DNA of 34,099 nucleotides from Polaromonas sp. GTDB lineage: Bacteria; Pseudomonadota; Gammaproteobacteria; Burkholderiales; Burkholderiaceae_C. The notes under the pieces were generated by a model. That model was given only the letters and a program-made list of their open reading frames with translations. It was not told the origin of the DNA and did no database searches. A program made the position numbers and the translations under genes. Positions 16,859 through 24,335 of the stretch are shown piece after piece. The stretch covers positions 1 to 34,099 of the forward strand of contig PNML01000028.1 in assembly GCA_013823635.1 (NCBI GenBank), read 5' to 3'. Numbering within the stretch: the first letter of the stretch is position 1; each line of letters starts with the position of its first letter.

Positions 16859-17935
16859 TCAGTGGGGGAAAGGCCACAGACGGAGTTTTTGCTTGGCCAC
16901 GGACCACAGCTTGGCCAGACCATGCGGCTCTACGATCAGGAACCACACGATCAGTGCCCCAAAGATCATGAATTCGGTGTGGGAAATGCCGGCGGTGGAA
17001 ATGGACACCCCCACCAGGTCACCCAGCACGGGCAGGAACTGGTTCAGGAAAATGGGCAGCACCACAATGAAGGCCGCTCCAAAGAAGCTGCCCATGATGG
17101 AGCCCATGCCGCCGATGATGACCATGAACAACAGCTGGAACGAGCGGTCCACCGAGAACGCCGCTGGTTCCCACGAGCCCAGGTGCACAAAGCCCCACAG
17201 TGCCCCGGCCACCCCGACGATGAACGAGCTGACCGCAAACGCGCTCAGTTTTGCGTACATGGGGCGGATGCCGATGACGGCGGCCGCCACGTCCATGTCG
17301 CGGATGGCCATCCACTCGCGGCCAATGGCGCTGCGCACCAGGTTCTTGGCCAGCAGTGCGATCACGACCAGAAAGCCCAGGCAGAACAGGTATTTTTCAA
17401 CCGGTGTGTCAATGGCCCAGCCCATCACGTTGAGGTTGGACACGGACACCGAGCCCGACGAGTTGTTGTTGGTGAACCAGCCCACCCGCAGGAACGCCCA
17501 GTCGGCAAAGAACTGCGCGGCCAGCGTGGCCACGGCCAGGTACAGGCCCTTCACCCGGAGGCTGGGCACGCCGAACACCAGCCCGGTCAGGGTGGCAAAA
17601 AAGCCGCCCGACAGGATGGCCACAATCAGCGGCATGCCCTCGATGCGGATGTAGGTGTTGTAGGCCATGTAGGCGCCCACGGCCATGAAGGCCCCGGAGC
17701 CCAGGGAAATTTGGCCGCAGTAGCCCACCAGCACGTTCACGCCCACGGCCGCCAGGGCCAGGATGAGAAAGGGGATGAGGATGGCGCGGAACATGTACTC
17801 GTCGGCCAGCAGCGGCACGCCGATGAAGGCAAATGCCACCAGGCCCAGCACCGCCCAGCGGTCCTGGGCAATGGGGAAGATCTGTTGATCGGCTTGGTAA
17901 GAGGTCTTGAATTGACCGTTCTCGCGGTAAAACAT
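16859..17935 (-). CDS. livM: Branched-chain amino acid-type ABC transporter permease LivM
   Basis: 358 residues, about eight to ten hydrophobic segments after a hydrophilic N-terminus of some 25 residues. The family block GYCGQISLGSGAFMAVGAYMAYN (about 71-93) and the EAA-like cytoplasmic loop RSAIGREWMAIRDMDVAAAVIGI are clear, as is the GGMGSIMGSFFGAAFIVVLP segment. It forms the inner-membrane channel with LivH. The ATG at 17935 has AGGA upstream. It follows livH with a 73-base gap nearly filled by a repeat copy. Confidence 0.94.
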   Translation of the reverse strand: MFYRENGQFKTSYQADQQIFPIAQDRWAVLGLVAFAFIGVPLLADEYMFRAILIPFLILALAAVGVNVLVGYCGQISLGSGAFMAVGAYMAYNTYIRIEGMPLIVAILSGGFFATLTGLVFGVPSLRVKGLYLAVATLAAQFFADWAFLRVGWFTNNNSSGSVSVSNLNVMGWAIDTPVEKYLFCLGFLVVIALLAKNLVRSAIGREWMAIRDMDVAAAVIGIRPMYAKLSAFAVSSFIVGVAGALWGFVHLGSWEPAAFSVDRSFQLLFMVIIGGMGSIMGSFFGAAFIVVLPIFLNQFLPVLGDLVGVSISTAGISHTEFMIFGALIVWFLIVEPHGLAKLWSVAKQKLRLWPFPH

Positions 17936-17950
17936 GGGTGTTGTCCTGTC

Positions 17951-18012
17951 GATTTTGAATAAAAAATGCTTCTAGCGCTTTATGGATATAGGCTTCTAGC
18001 TGCGATTTTTAT
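17951..18012 (-). repeat. Copy of the AT-rich intergenic repeat (copy 4)
   Basis: On the minus strand, AGC starts at 18001 and GCG ends at 17976, again 26 bases, followed by CTAGAAGC and a T-rich tail. One edge coincides with the livH stop codon (TAA at 18011-18009). It has the most consensus-like core of the set (AGCGCTAGAAGC). Confidence 0.6.
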
Positions 18013-18938
18013 ACTCGGTCAATGATTTTCTCGCCGAACAGGCCCTGGGGTCGGAACATCAGGAACACCAGCGCCAGCATGTAGGCAAACCAGATTTCGA
18101 TGCCGCCACCGATGATGGGCCCCAGGTACACCTCGGACACTTTTTCGCCCACACCGATGATGAGGCCGCCGATGATGGCGCCCGGCACCGAGGTCAGCCC
18201 GCCCAGAATGATCACGGGCAAGGCGCGCAGGGCCACGGTGGTGAGGGAGAACTGCACGCCCAGCTTGGAGCCCCAGATCATCCCGGCCACCAGGGCCACG
18301 ATGCCCGCCACGCACCACACGATCACCCAGATGCGGTTGAGTGGAATGCCGATGGACTGGGCCGCCTGGTGGTCATCGGCCACGGCGCGCAGGGCGCGCC
18401 CGGTGGTGGTCTTCTGGAAAAACAGCGTCAGCCCGATCACCAGCGCGGCGGCGATGCCCGCGGCCCACAGGTCTTCCTTGTTGATGAGGATGCCGCCGGG
18501 GAACATGCCTTCCAGGATGAAGATGGGGTCCTTGGGCATGCCGATGTTGATCTGGTAGATGTCGCTGCCGAAAATGGTCTGGCCCATGCCATCCAGGAAA
18601 TACGCAATGCCCAGCGTGGCCATCAGCAGCGTGGCGCCTTCCTGGTTCACCAGGTGGCGCAGCACCAGGCGCTCAATCAGCCAGGCCACGCAGAACATGA
18701 TGAGCGCGGCCACCACGAACGCCAGGATGTTGGCCACCCACAGGCTGTCGGTGCCCAGCCAGCCCGGAATCCACTCCGAGAACCGGGCCATGGCCAGCGC
18801 CGCAAACAGCACCATGGCCCCTTGCGAAAAATTGAACACCCCCGATGCCTTGAAAATCAGCACGAAGCCCAGCGCCACCAGGGAATACAGCATGCCGGCC
18901 ATGAGGCCGCCAAACAGGGTTTCCAGAAAAAATGCCAT
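18009..18938 (-). CDS. livH: Branched-chain amino acid-type ABC transporter permease LivH
   Basis: 309 residues with about eight membrane segments. The N-terminal LFGGLMAGMLYSLVALGFVLIFKASGVFNFSQGAMVLFAA and the cytoplasmic loop TGRALRAVADDHQAAQSIGI, followed by GGLTSVPGAIIGGLIIGVGE, are standard LivH features. It pairs with LivM to form the translocation pathway. A GGAGA Shine-Dalgarno precedes the ATG at 18938. It begins 27 bases after livG, so co-transcription is near certain. Confidence 0.95.
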   Translation of the reverse strand: MAFFLETLFGGLMAGMLYSLVALGFVLIFKASGVFNFSQGAMVLFAALAMARFSEWIPGWLGTDSLWVANILAFVVAALIMFCVAWLIERLVLRHLVNQEGATLLMATLGIAYFLDGMGQTIFGSDIYQINIGMPKDPIFILEGMFPGGILINKEDLWAAGIAAALVIGLTLFFQKTTTGRALRAVADDHQAAQSIGIPLNRIWVIVWCVAGIVALVAGMIWGSKLGVQFSLTTVALRALPVIILGGLTSVPGAIIGGLIIGVGEKVSEVYLGPIIGGGIEIWFAYMLALVFLMFRPQGLFGEKIIDRV

Positions 18939-18965
18939 TGTGTGTCTCCGCTGCGGTTGGGGCGT

Positions 18966-19751
18966 TCAGTGGCTGGTGCCGAGGTAGGCACTGATCACTT
19001 CTTCGTTGTTGCGTACTTCTTCCGGTGTGCCGTCGCCAATTTTTTTGCCGTAATCCAGCACCACCACGCGGTCGGAGATGTCCATCACCACGCCCATGTC
19101 GTGCTCGATCAGCACCACCGTGGTGCCGAACTCGTCGTTGATGTCCAGCACAAAGCGGCACATGTCCTGCTTTTCTTCCACGTTCATGCCAGCCATGGGT
19201 TCGTCGAGCAGCAGCACCTGCGGCTCCATGGCCAGGGCTCGGCCCAGGTCCACCCGCTTTTGCAGGCCGTAGGGCAGCTGGCCCACGGGGGTTTTGCGGA
19301 AGGCCTGGATTTCCAGGAAGTCGATGATGTGTTCCACCTTCTCGCGGTGTTCCACTTCCTCGCGGGCGGCAGGGCCGATGCGCAGGGCCTGCATCAGCAT
19401 GTTGCTTTTGATGCGCAGGTTGCGCCCGGTCATGATGTTGTCGATCACGCTCATGCCCTTGAACAGCGCCAGGTTCTGGAAGGTGCGGGCAATGCCCATT
19501 TCCGCCACCTGACGGCTGTTCATGTGTTTGAAGGTCTGCCCCCGAAAGCTGATGGAGCCTTGCTGCGGCGTGTACACCCCGTTGATGCAGTTGAGCATGG
19601 AGCTTTTGCCCGCGCCGTTGGGGCCGATGATGGCGCGGATCTCATGCTCTTTGACGTTGAAGGAGATGTCGGTCAGCGCTTTCACGCCGCCGAAGCTCAG
19701 GCTGATGTTCTTGACGTCCAGGATGACGTCGCCAATTTTTTTCTCTGCCAT
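18966..19751 (-). CDS. livG: Branched-chain amino acid-type ABC transporter, ATP-binding protein LivG
   Basis: 261 residues. Walker A is GPNGAGKS (43-50), Q-loop IARTFQNLALF, Walker B VLLLDEPMAGMN and switch histidine IEHDMGVVM. The ABC signature reads LPYGLQKR in place of LSGGQQ, a variant usual in LivG-type subunits. The C-terminal ISAYLG ending is also standard. It lies 33 bases after the acyl-CoA synthetase and upstream of livH. Confidence 0.95.
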   Translation of the reverse strand: MAEKKIGDVILDVKNISLSFGGVKALTDISFNVKEHEIRAIIGPNGAGKSSMLNCINGVYTPQQGSISFRGQTFKHMNSRQVAEMGIARTFQNLALFKGMSVIDNIMTGRNLRIKSNMLMQALRIGPAAREEVEHREKVEHIIDFLEIQAFRKTPVGQLPYGLQKRVDLGRALAMEPQVLLLDEPMAGMNVEEKQDMCRFVLDINDEFGTTVVLIEHDMGVVMDISDRVVVLDYGKKIGDGTPEEVRNNEEVISAYLGTSH

Positions 19752-19784
19752 GGTGTGCGGTCTTTCAGGCGATCGGGGTGAGGC

Positions 19785-21731
19785 TCAGGCCGCGGCCTTG
19801 ACGGGGGTGAAGGTCTGCGTGTCGGCCAGCTTGAGCGTGGCGCTCACGCTGCCGGTGCGGCCGTCTTCAAACTTCACCACGGTTTCAATGAACTGCTCGG
19901 CCTTGTTGCCGTACAGGGCATCGACGAGCACGCTGTATTTGTCGCCGATGAAGCCACGGCGGACCTTGTTGGTGCGGGTGAGCTCGCCGTCGTCGGCGTC
20001 CAGCTCCTTGTGCAGCACCAGGAAGCGGCTGATCTGGCTGCCCGCCAGCAGCGTGTCCTGGGCCAGATCGGCGTTGACCTTTTCAATGCACTCCTTGATG
20101 AGTTCGTACACCTCGGGCTTTTGGGCCAGGTCGGTGTAACCCGCGTAGGGCAGGTTGCGGCGCTCGGCCCAGTTGCCCACGGCGTCGAAGTCGATGTTGA
20201 TCATCACGCACACGCGGTCGCGCTGGTCGCCAAACGCCACCACCTCCTTGATGTGCGAGAAGAACTTGAGCTTGTTCTCCACGTATTTGGGGGCAAACAT
20301 GGCGCCGTCGTTGGCGCCGCCCTTGATGCGACCCACGTCTTTGACGCGGTCGATGATCTTGAGGTGACCGTGCGCGTCGATGAAGCCGGCATCGCTGGTG
20401 TGGTACCAGCCGTCGTCGGTGAGCACCTCGGCCGTGGCCTTGGGGTTCTTGTAGTACTCCTTGAGCAGTCCGGGGGACTTGACCAGCAGCTCGCCGTTGT
20501 CGGCCAGCTTGATTTCCACGCCCTCGCAGGGCACGCCCACGGTGTCGGCTCGGGCCTCATGGTCGGGTTGCAGGCACACAAACACCGCCGTTTCGGTGGA
20601 GCCGTACAACTGCTTCAGGTTGATGCCAATGCTGCGGTAAAAACTGAACAGGTCGGGGCCAATCGCTTCGCCTGCCGTGTAGGCCACGCGCACCCGCGAG
20701 AAGCCCAGCGTGTTGCGCAGCGGGCCATACACCATGACGTTGCCCAGCGCGTACAGCAGGTTGTCCACCAGGCCCACCGACTTGCCGTCCATTTTCTGGG
20801 GACCCACCTTGCTGGCCACGCCCATGAAGTAGTGGAACATCTTGCGCTTCAAGGCGCCCGCGTCCTCCATGCGGATCATCACGCTGGTCAGCAGGCCCTC
20901 GAACACCCGGGGTGGGGCGAAGTAGTAGGTGGGGCCCACCTCTTTCAGGTCGATGGTCACGGTGGCGGCCGACTCGGGGCAGTTCACCACGTAGCCAGCG
21001 GCCAGCCATTGGGCGTAGCTGAAAATGTTCTGGCCGATCCAGGCGGGGGGCAGGTAGGCCAGCACCTCGTCGTCGGGACCCAGCTTGTCAAAGCGGGCGC
21101 CCACATCGGCGCGGTTGAGCAGGGTGTGGTGGGTGTGCACCACACCTTTGGGGTTGCCGGTGGTGCCGGATGTGAAGAACATGGCCGCCACGTCGTCGGG
21201 CTGGGCCTTTTTGACTTCCGACTCGAAAAACTGGGGGTGTACCTTGGCAAACGCTTGGCCGGACGCCAGCAGTTCGTCCAGTGCCGCCAGGCCTTCCTCG
21301 TCGTAGTTGCGCAGGCCACGCAGATCGTCGAAATACACGTGCTGGAGTTGTGGGCACTGCTCGCGGATCTCGAGCATTTTGTCCACCTGCTCCTGGTCCT
21401 CCACCACCGCGAAGCGCACCTCGGCGTTGTTGATGGGGAACACGCACTCGTTGGCCACCGCATCCTGGTACAGCGGCACCGGGATGGCGCCCAGCGCCTG
21501 GGCGGCCAGCATGGTGGCGTACAAACGGGGCCGGTTGGCACCCACCACCACCATGTGTTCGTGGCGCTTCAGGCCCGCCTGGTGCAGGCCGCAGGCCATG
21601 TGGGTCACCAACTCCAGCATGTCTGCCCAAGTGGTGGTTTGCCAGATGCCGTATTCCTTCTCACGCATGGCGGCCGCAGAGGGCCGCTTGGCTGCGTGGT
21701 CCAGAAGCAATTGTGGGAACGTGGTCCGCAT
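19785..21731 (-). CDS. Long-chain-type AMP-forming acyl-CoA synthetase
   Basis: 648 residues, the size of large (FAA/FadD15-like) acyl-CoA synthetases. The P-loop FFTSGTTGNPKG lies at 185-196; YGSTETAVF is the A5 motif; WYHTSDAGF contains the ribose-binding Asp; DRVKDVGRIKGGANDGAMFAPKYVENKL marks the hinge and A8; and LTRTNKVRRG supplies the catalytic lysine region. No membrane segment is seen. It makes acyl-CoA from a carboxylic acid, ATP and CoA. The ATG at 21731 has AGGAG. It opens the transporter operon and faces the Crp/Fnr gene across a 184-base divergent promoter region, suggesting vectorial import and CoA activation. Confidence 0.93.
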   Translation of the reverse strand: MRTTFPQLLLDHAAKRPSAAAMREKEYGIWQTTTWADMLELVTHMACGLHQAGLKRHEHMVVVGANRPRLYATMLAAQALGAIPVPLYQDAVANECVFPINNAEVRFAVVEDQEQVDKMLEIREQCPQLQHVYFDDLRGLRNYDEEGLAALDELLASGQAFAKVHPQFFESEVKKAQPDDVAAMFFTSGTTGNPKGVVHTHHTLLNRADVGARFDKLGPDDEVLAYLPPAWIGQNIFSYAQWLAAGYVVNCPESAATVTIDLKEVGPTYYFAPPRVFEGLLTSVMIRMEDAGALKRKMFHYFMGVASKVGPQKMDGKSVGLVDNLLYALGNVMVYGPLRNTLGFSRVRVAYTAGEAIGPDLFSFYRSIGINLKQLYGSTETAVFVCLQPDHEARADTVGVPCEGVEIKLADNGELLVKSPGLLKEYYKNPKATAEVLTDDGWYHTSDAGFIDAHGHLKIIDRVKDVGRIKGGANDGAMFAPKYVENKLKFFSHIKEVVAFGDQRDRVCVMINIDFDAVGNWAERRNLPYAGYTDLAQKPEVYELIKECIEKVNADLAQDTLLAGSQISRFLVLHKELDADDGELTRTNKVRRGFIGDKYSVLVDALYGNKAEQFIETVVKFEDGRTGSVSATLKLADTQTFTPVKAAA

Positions 21732-21822
21732 GACGTCTCCTGATGCGCTTGTTAGTCAGGGCCTGTTGCCGACAAAGGCAAAGACCTGCTTGATTCAACT
21801 GAAGCGCATGGTAGGTCTGCAT

Positions 21823-21851
21823 TTGACGTCATGTTGTCAATGCGACGACAA
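21823..21851. promoter_or_regulatory. Two overlapping 18-bp inverted repeats, candidate operator
   Basis: TTGAC-N8-GTCAA (21823-21840) and TTGTC-N8-GACAA (21834-21851) are both perfect five-base inverted repeats with the same 8-base spacer and overlap by seven bases. They sit in the divergent region between the acyl-CoA synthetase and Crp/Fnr genes. Crp/Fnr proteins bind two-fold symmetric sites with TG(T/A)..-type half-sites, though normally with 4-6 base spacers. A TTGACA on the minus strand overlaps the pair and could be a -35 for the operon. Confidence 0.5.
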
Positions 21852-21915
21852 TTGGAGGGACAACCCTGCTGGGACTTTCCCTAGGTTTTGGGCTTTTTCA
21901 CACCACACTGTCGCC

Positions 21916-22629
21916 ATGACGACCATTCATCCCTTGCGCCAGCGTGCGCGCCCGCTCACCCCGGAAGAGTTGCTCGCGGTGCCCTGGTTGTCCGCGCTGA
22001 CCTTGTCCGAGCGGGACCGCGCCTGTGACGCCCTCATGGTGACGGAGGCGCTGCCCGGTGACACCATTTGCCGCATCGGCAAAGAGGCCAACTTCTGGTT
22101 CGGTTTGCTGGACGGCCTGCTCAAAATGAGCAACGACGACTCCCTGGGCCCCATCATCACCTTTGCGGGCGTTGCCCCGGGTGGCTGGTTTGGCGAGGGC
22201 ACGGTGCTCAAGCGCGAGGTCTACCGCTACAACATCCAGGCCTTGCGCAAAAGCCGCGTGGCGGGCCTGCCGTCCAAAACCTTCCATTGGCTCATTGAGC
22301 ACTCACTGGGGTTCAACCGCTTTGTCATGCTGCAGCTCAATGAGCGGTTGGGCCAGTTCATTGCCGCCCGTGAGAGCGACCGCCTCAGCGACCCGGAACT
22401 GCGGGTGGCCCGCAGCATTGCGTCGCTGGTCAATCCGGTGCTGTATCCCAGCGTGGGAGAGGTGCTGCGCATCACGCAGCAGGAGCTGGCTTACCTGGTG
22501 GGTTTGTCGCGCCAGCGCGTGAATGAGGCCCTGGCTTCGCTGCAGGCCCGCGGCATCATCCGCATTGAATACGGTGGCTTGCGCGTGCTCGACCAGGCCG
22601 CCCTGCGTGCCAAGGGGCCAGGGGCATGA
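21916..22629 (+). CDS. Crp/Fnr family transcriptional regulator
   Basis: 237 residues. The N-terminal half is a cyclic-nucleotide-binding-like beta barrel (about 25-135, with GGWFGEGTVLK as the turn before the C-helix), and the C-terminal half is a winged helix with ITQQELAYLVGLSRQRVNEALASLQ as the recognition HTH. Only C37 and C52 are present, so it lacks an FNR-type iron-sulfur cluster. The cAMP-contacting Arg/Ser of CRP are not obvious, so the ligand is unknown. I chose the ATG at 21916, since the frame is open far upstream only as a shadow of the opposite gene. The divergent position suggests control of the ligase/liv operon. Confidence 0.9.
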   Translation: MTTIHPLRQRARPLTPEELLAVPWLSALTLSERDRACDALMVTEALPGDTICRIGKEANFWFGLLDGLLKMSNDDSLGPIITFAGVAPGGWFGEGTVLKREVYRYNIQALRKSRVAGLPSKTFHWLIEHSLGFNRFVMLQLNERLGQFIAARESDRLSDPELRVARSIASLVNPVLYPSVGEVLRITQQELAYLVGLSRQRVNEALASLQARGIIRIEYGGLRVLDQAALRAKGPGA

Positions 22630-22785
22630 CACTGCTGGGGATGGCACATCTCGGCGGTCCATCACACGGTGTGTGGGCACCTGTGTAAAGTGTCATCACC
22701 CGGCCACCCAGCGGTGGCGGAACGGGCGCACCGTGTTTGGCCTGTGCGCCGCCCCCTTGTGTGTTGTTCGCTGGATGCATTGCCC

Positions 22786-23712
22786 ATGACCCATTCCCTG
22801 TTGCCCGTTTATCGTGAGCTGAAGGCCCGCTTGTCGGCGCGCACCGTTCTGGCCGTGACAGTGGCCATGGCCGCCGTGGGCTGTGCCCACAGCCCGGCAG
22901 AGCCCCTGGGCAGCCCTGCCCGAGAAACGGTGTTGGCCCTCACCGCCGACCACGTGTTGCTGCGCATCAATGCGGGGCAGCCCCAGCGTGTGCTGGCCAG
23001 CGTGCCGGTGCGGGGGCTGCCAGCGGGCGAACAGCTGGTGGGCATGGACTTTCGCGTGGCCCGTGGGGTGCTGTATGCCCTGGGTCAGTCGGGCCAGCTC
23101 TACACCCTGGATGCCACCACCGGTCAGCTGGCGGCGGTGGGCACTGCTGCCCCCGCGGTGGCCTTGCGCGGCACCCGTTTTGAGCTGGACTTCAACCCGG
23201 CCGCCGACCGCCTGCGGGTGGTCAGCGACGCGGGTCAAAACCTGCGCTACCACCCCGACACAGGCGCTGTGGTGGATTTTGACCCGCAGCAGCCAGGTAC
23301 CCAATCCGATCCGGACCTGACGTTTGCCCAGGGTGACGTCCAGCATGGCCAGCCTCCGCTGGTGCTGGCGGCGGGCTACACCTACAACCATCAGAACGAC
23401 AAGCTCACGACCAACTTCGCCATCGACGGCCGCCAGGGCACCCTGGTGGTGCAGGGCTCGCGGGAAGGGGTCACTCCCGTGGTGTCGCCCAACCTGGGGG
23501 TGTTGCGCACCGTGGGGCCTTTGGGCACGGGGCCACTGGCGGCGGCCACACTGGACATTTCCGATGTCAACAACACCGCGCTGGCGGCGCTGCGCACCGT
23601 GGCCGATGGGCGCACACGGCTGTATCGGTTGAACCTGGACACCGGTGTGGCCACCCTGGTGGGCACGGTGGCCGGCGGGCAGCCGCTGCTGGGCATGGCC
23701 ATCGAACCATGA
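22786..23712 (+). CDS. DUF4394 domain lipoprotein
   Basis: 308 residues. Residues 20-33 form a hydrophobic segment ending in AAVGC33, a plausible lipobox, so the product is probably an outer-membrane or periplasmic lipoprotein. The rest matches DUF4394, a WD40-like beta-propeller-type domain: VLYALGQSGQLYTLDATTGQL, FELDFNPAADRLRVVSDAGQNLRYHPDTG and YTYNHQND are what I recall as diagnostic phrases. Its function is not known. The start at 22786 places the signal segment properly; the longer in-frame form from 22669 does not. The stop overlaps the next start as ATGA, so translation of the cupredoxin gene is coupled to this one. Confidence 0.87.
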   Translation: MTHSLLPVYRELKARLSARTVLAVTVAMAAVGCAHSPAEPLGSPARETVLALTADHVLLRINAGQPQRVLASVPVRGLPAGEQLVGMDFRVARGVLYALGQSGQLYTLDATTGQLAAVGTAAPAVALRGTRFELDFNPAADRLRVVSDAGQNLRYHPDTGAVVDFDPQQPGTQSDPDLTFAQGDVQHGQPPLVLAAGYTYNHQNDKLTTNFAIDGRQGTLVVQGSREGVTPVVSPNLGVLRTVGPLGTGPLAAATLDISDVNNTALAALRTVADGRTRLYRLNLDTGVATLVGTVAGGQPLLGMAIEP

Positions 23713-24335
23713 CATCAGCACCAGCACCTTGGCACTGGCGGCAGGTCGCCGCCTTGTGGCTGGGGGTCACGGTCTTTGCCACGTCCTGGGCTGCCGACGT
23801 GACGGTGACCGTTCTGGGCCCGGACGGACAGGCCCTGTCCGGTGCGGTGGTGTTCCTCGATTCGCCGCAGGCCAGCCAGGCGGTAAAGCCCCTGACCCAG
23901 GCCGAAATGGCCCAGCAAGGCAAGGCTTTCTTGCCCGACGTGCTGGTGGTCACCCGGGGCACAGCCGTGCACTTTCCCAACCGTGACACGGTGCGCCACC
24001 ACGTGTATTCGTTTTCGCCCGCCAAAAAATTCGAGCTCAAGCTCTACATCGGCACACCCGCCAACCCGGTGGTGTTTGATCAAGCCGGTGTGGCCGTGCT
24101 GGGTTGCAACATCCACGACCAGATGGTGGGTTGGGTGATGGTGCTCGACACCCCCCACTTCGCCCAGACCCCAGCCGCTGGCCGGGTGGTGTTGCCCGGT
24201 GTGCCCCCTGGCACGTACACCCTGCGCGTGTGGCACCCGCGCCTGCCCGTGGGTTCCCCCGCGCAGGCGCAGCCACTGCCGGTGCCCGCCGCAGGTGCGC
24301 AGGCCACCGTGCGCCTAGCCCAGGTGCAACCATGA
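23709..24335 (+). CDS. Periplasmic cupredoxin-like protein (often annotated methylamine utilization protein)
   Basis: 208 residues with a signal peptide (cleavage near residue 29, SWAA/D). The central domain has a likely type 1 copper site: H97 or H98 in VRHHVYSF, then C133-x2-H136-x2-M139 in LGCNIHDQM. The CxxHxxM spacing equals that of amicyanin, which explains the usual methylamine label, but no methylamine dehydrogenase gene is present here. After the cupredoxin part, a C-terminal carboxypeptidase-regulatory-like beta domain (GRVVLPGVPPGTYTLRVWHPRL) is seen. ATGA overlaps couple it to both neighbours. An electron-transfer or copper/redox-sensing role is inference. Confidence 0.85.
   Translation: MTSAPAPWHWRQVAALWLGVTVFATSWAADVTVTVLGPDGQALSGAVVFLDSPQASQAVKPLTQAEMAQQGKAFLPDVLVVTRGTAVHFPNRDTVRHHVYSFSPAKKFELKLYIGTPANPVVFDQAGVAVLGCNIHDQMVGWVMVLDTPHFAQTPAAGRVVLPGVPPGTYTLRVWHPRLPVGSPAQAQPLPVPAAGAQATVRLAQVQP

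Noticed and set aside
20010-21743. 577-residue plus-strand frame opposite the acyl-CoA synthetase
   Set aside because: Antisense shadow without any recognisable motif; the minus strand carries the complete set of AMP-ligase motifs.
21916-22629. Crp/Fnr protein as an oxygen-sensing FNR
   Set aside because: Only two cysteines (C37 and C52) are present, not the four needed for the FNR iron-sulfur cluster.
22665-22682. Short CACACGGTGTG palindrome upstream of the DUF4394 gene as an operator
   Set aside because: It is a single short palindrome with no repeat, conserved spacing or nearby regulator to support it.
23709-24335. Cupredoxin as evidence for methylamine metabolism
   Set aside because: The CxxHxxM spacing resembles amicyanin but no methylamine dehydrogenase or mau gene is present, so only the fold is claimed.
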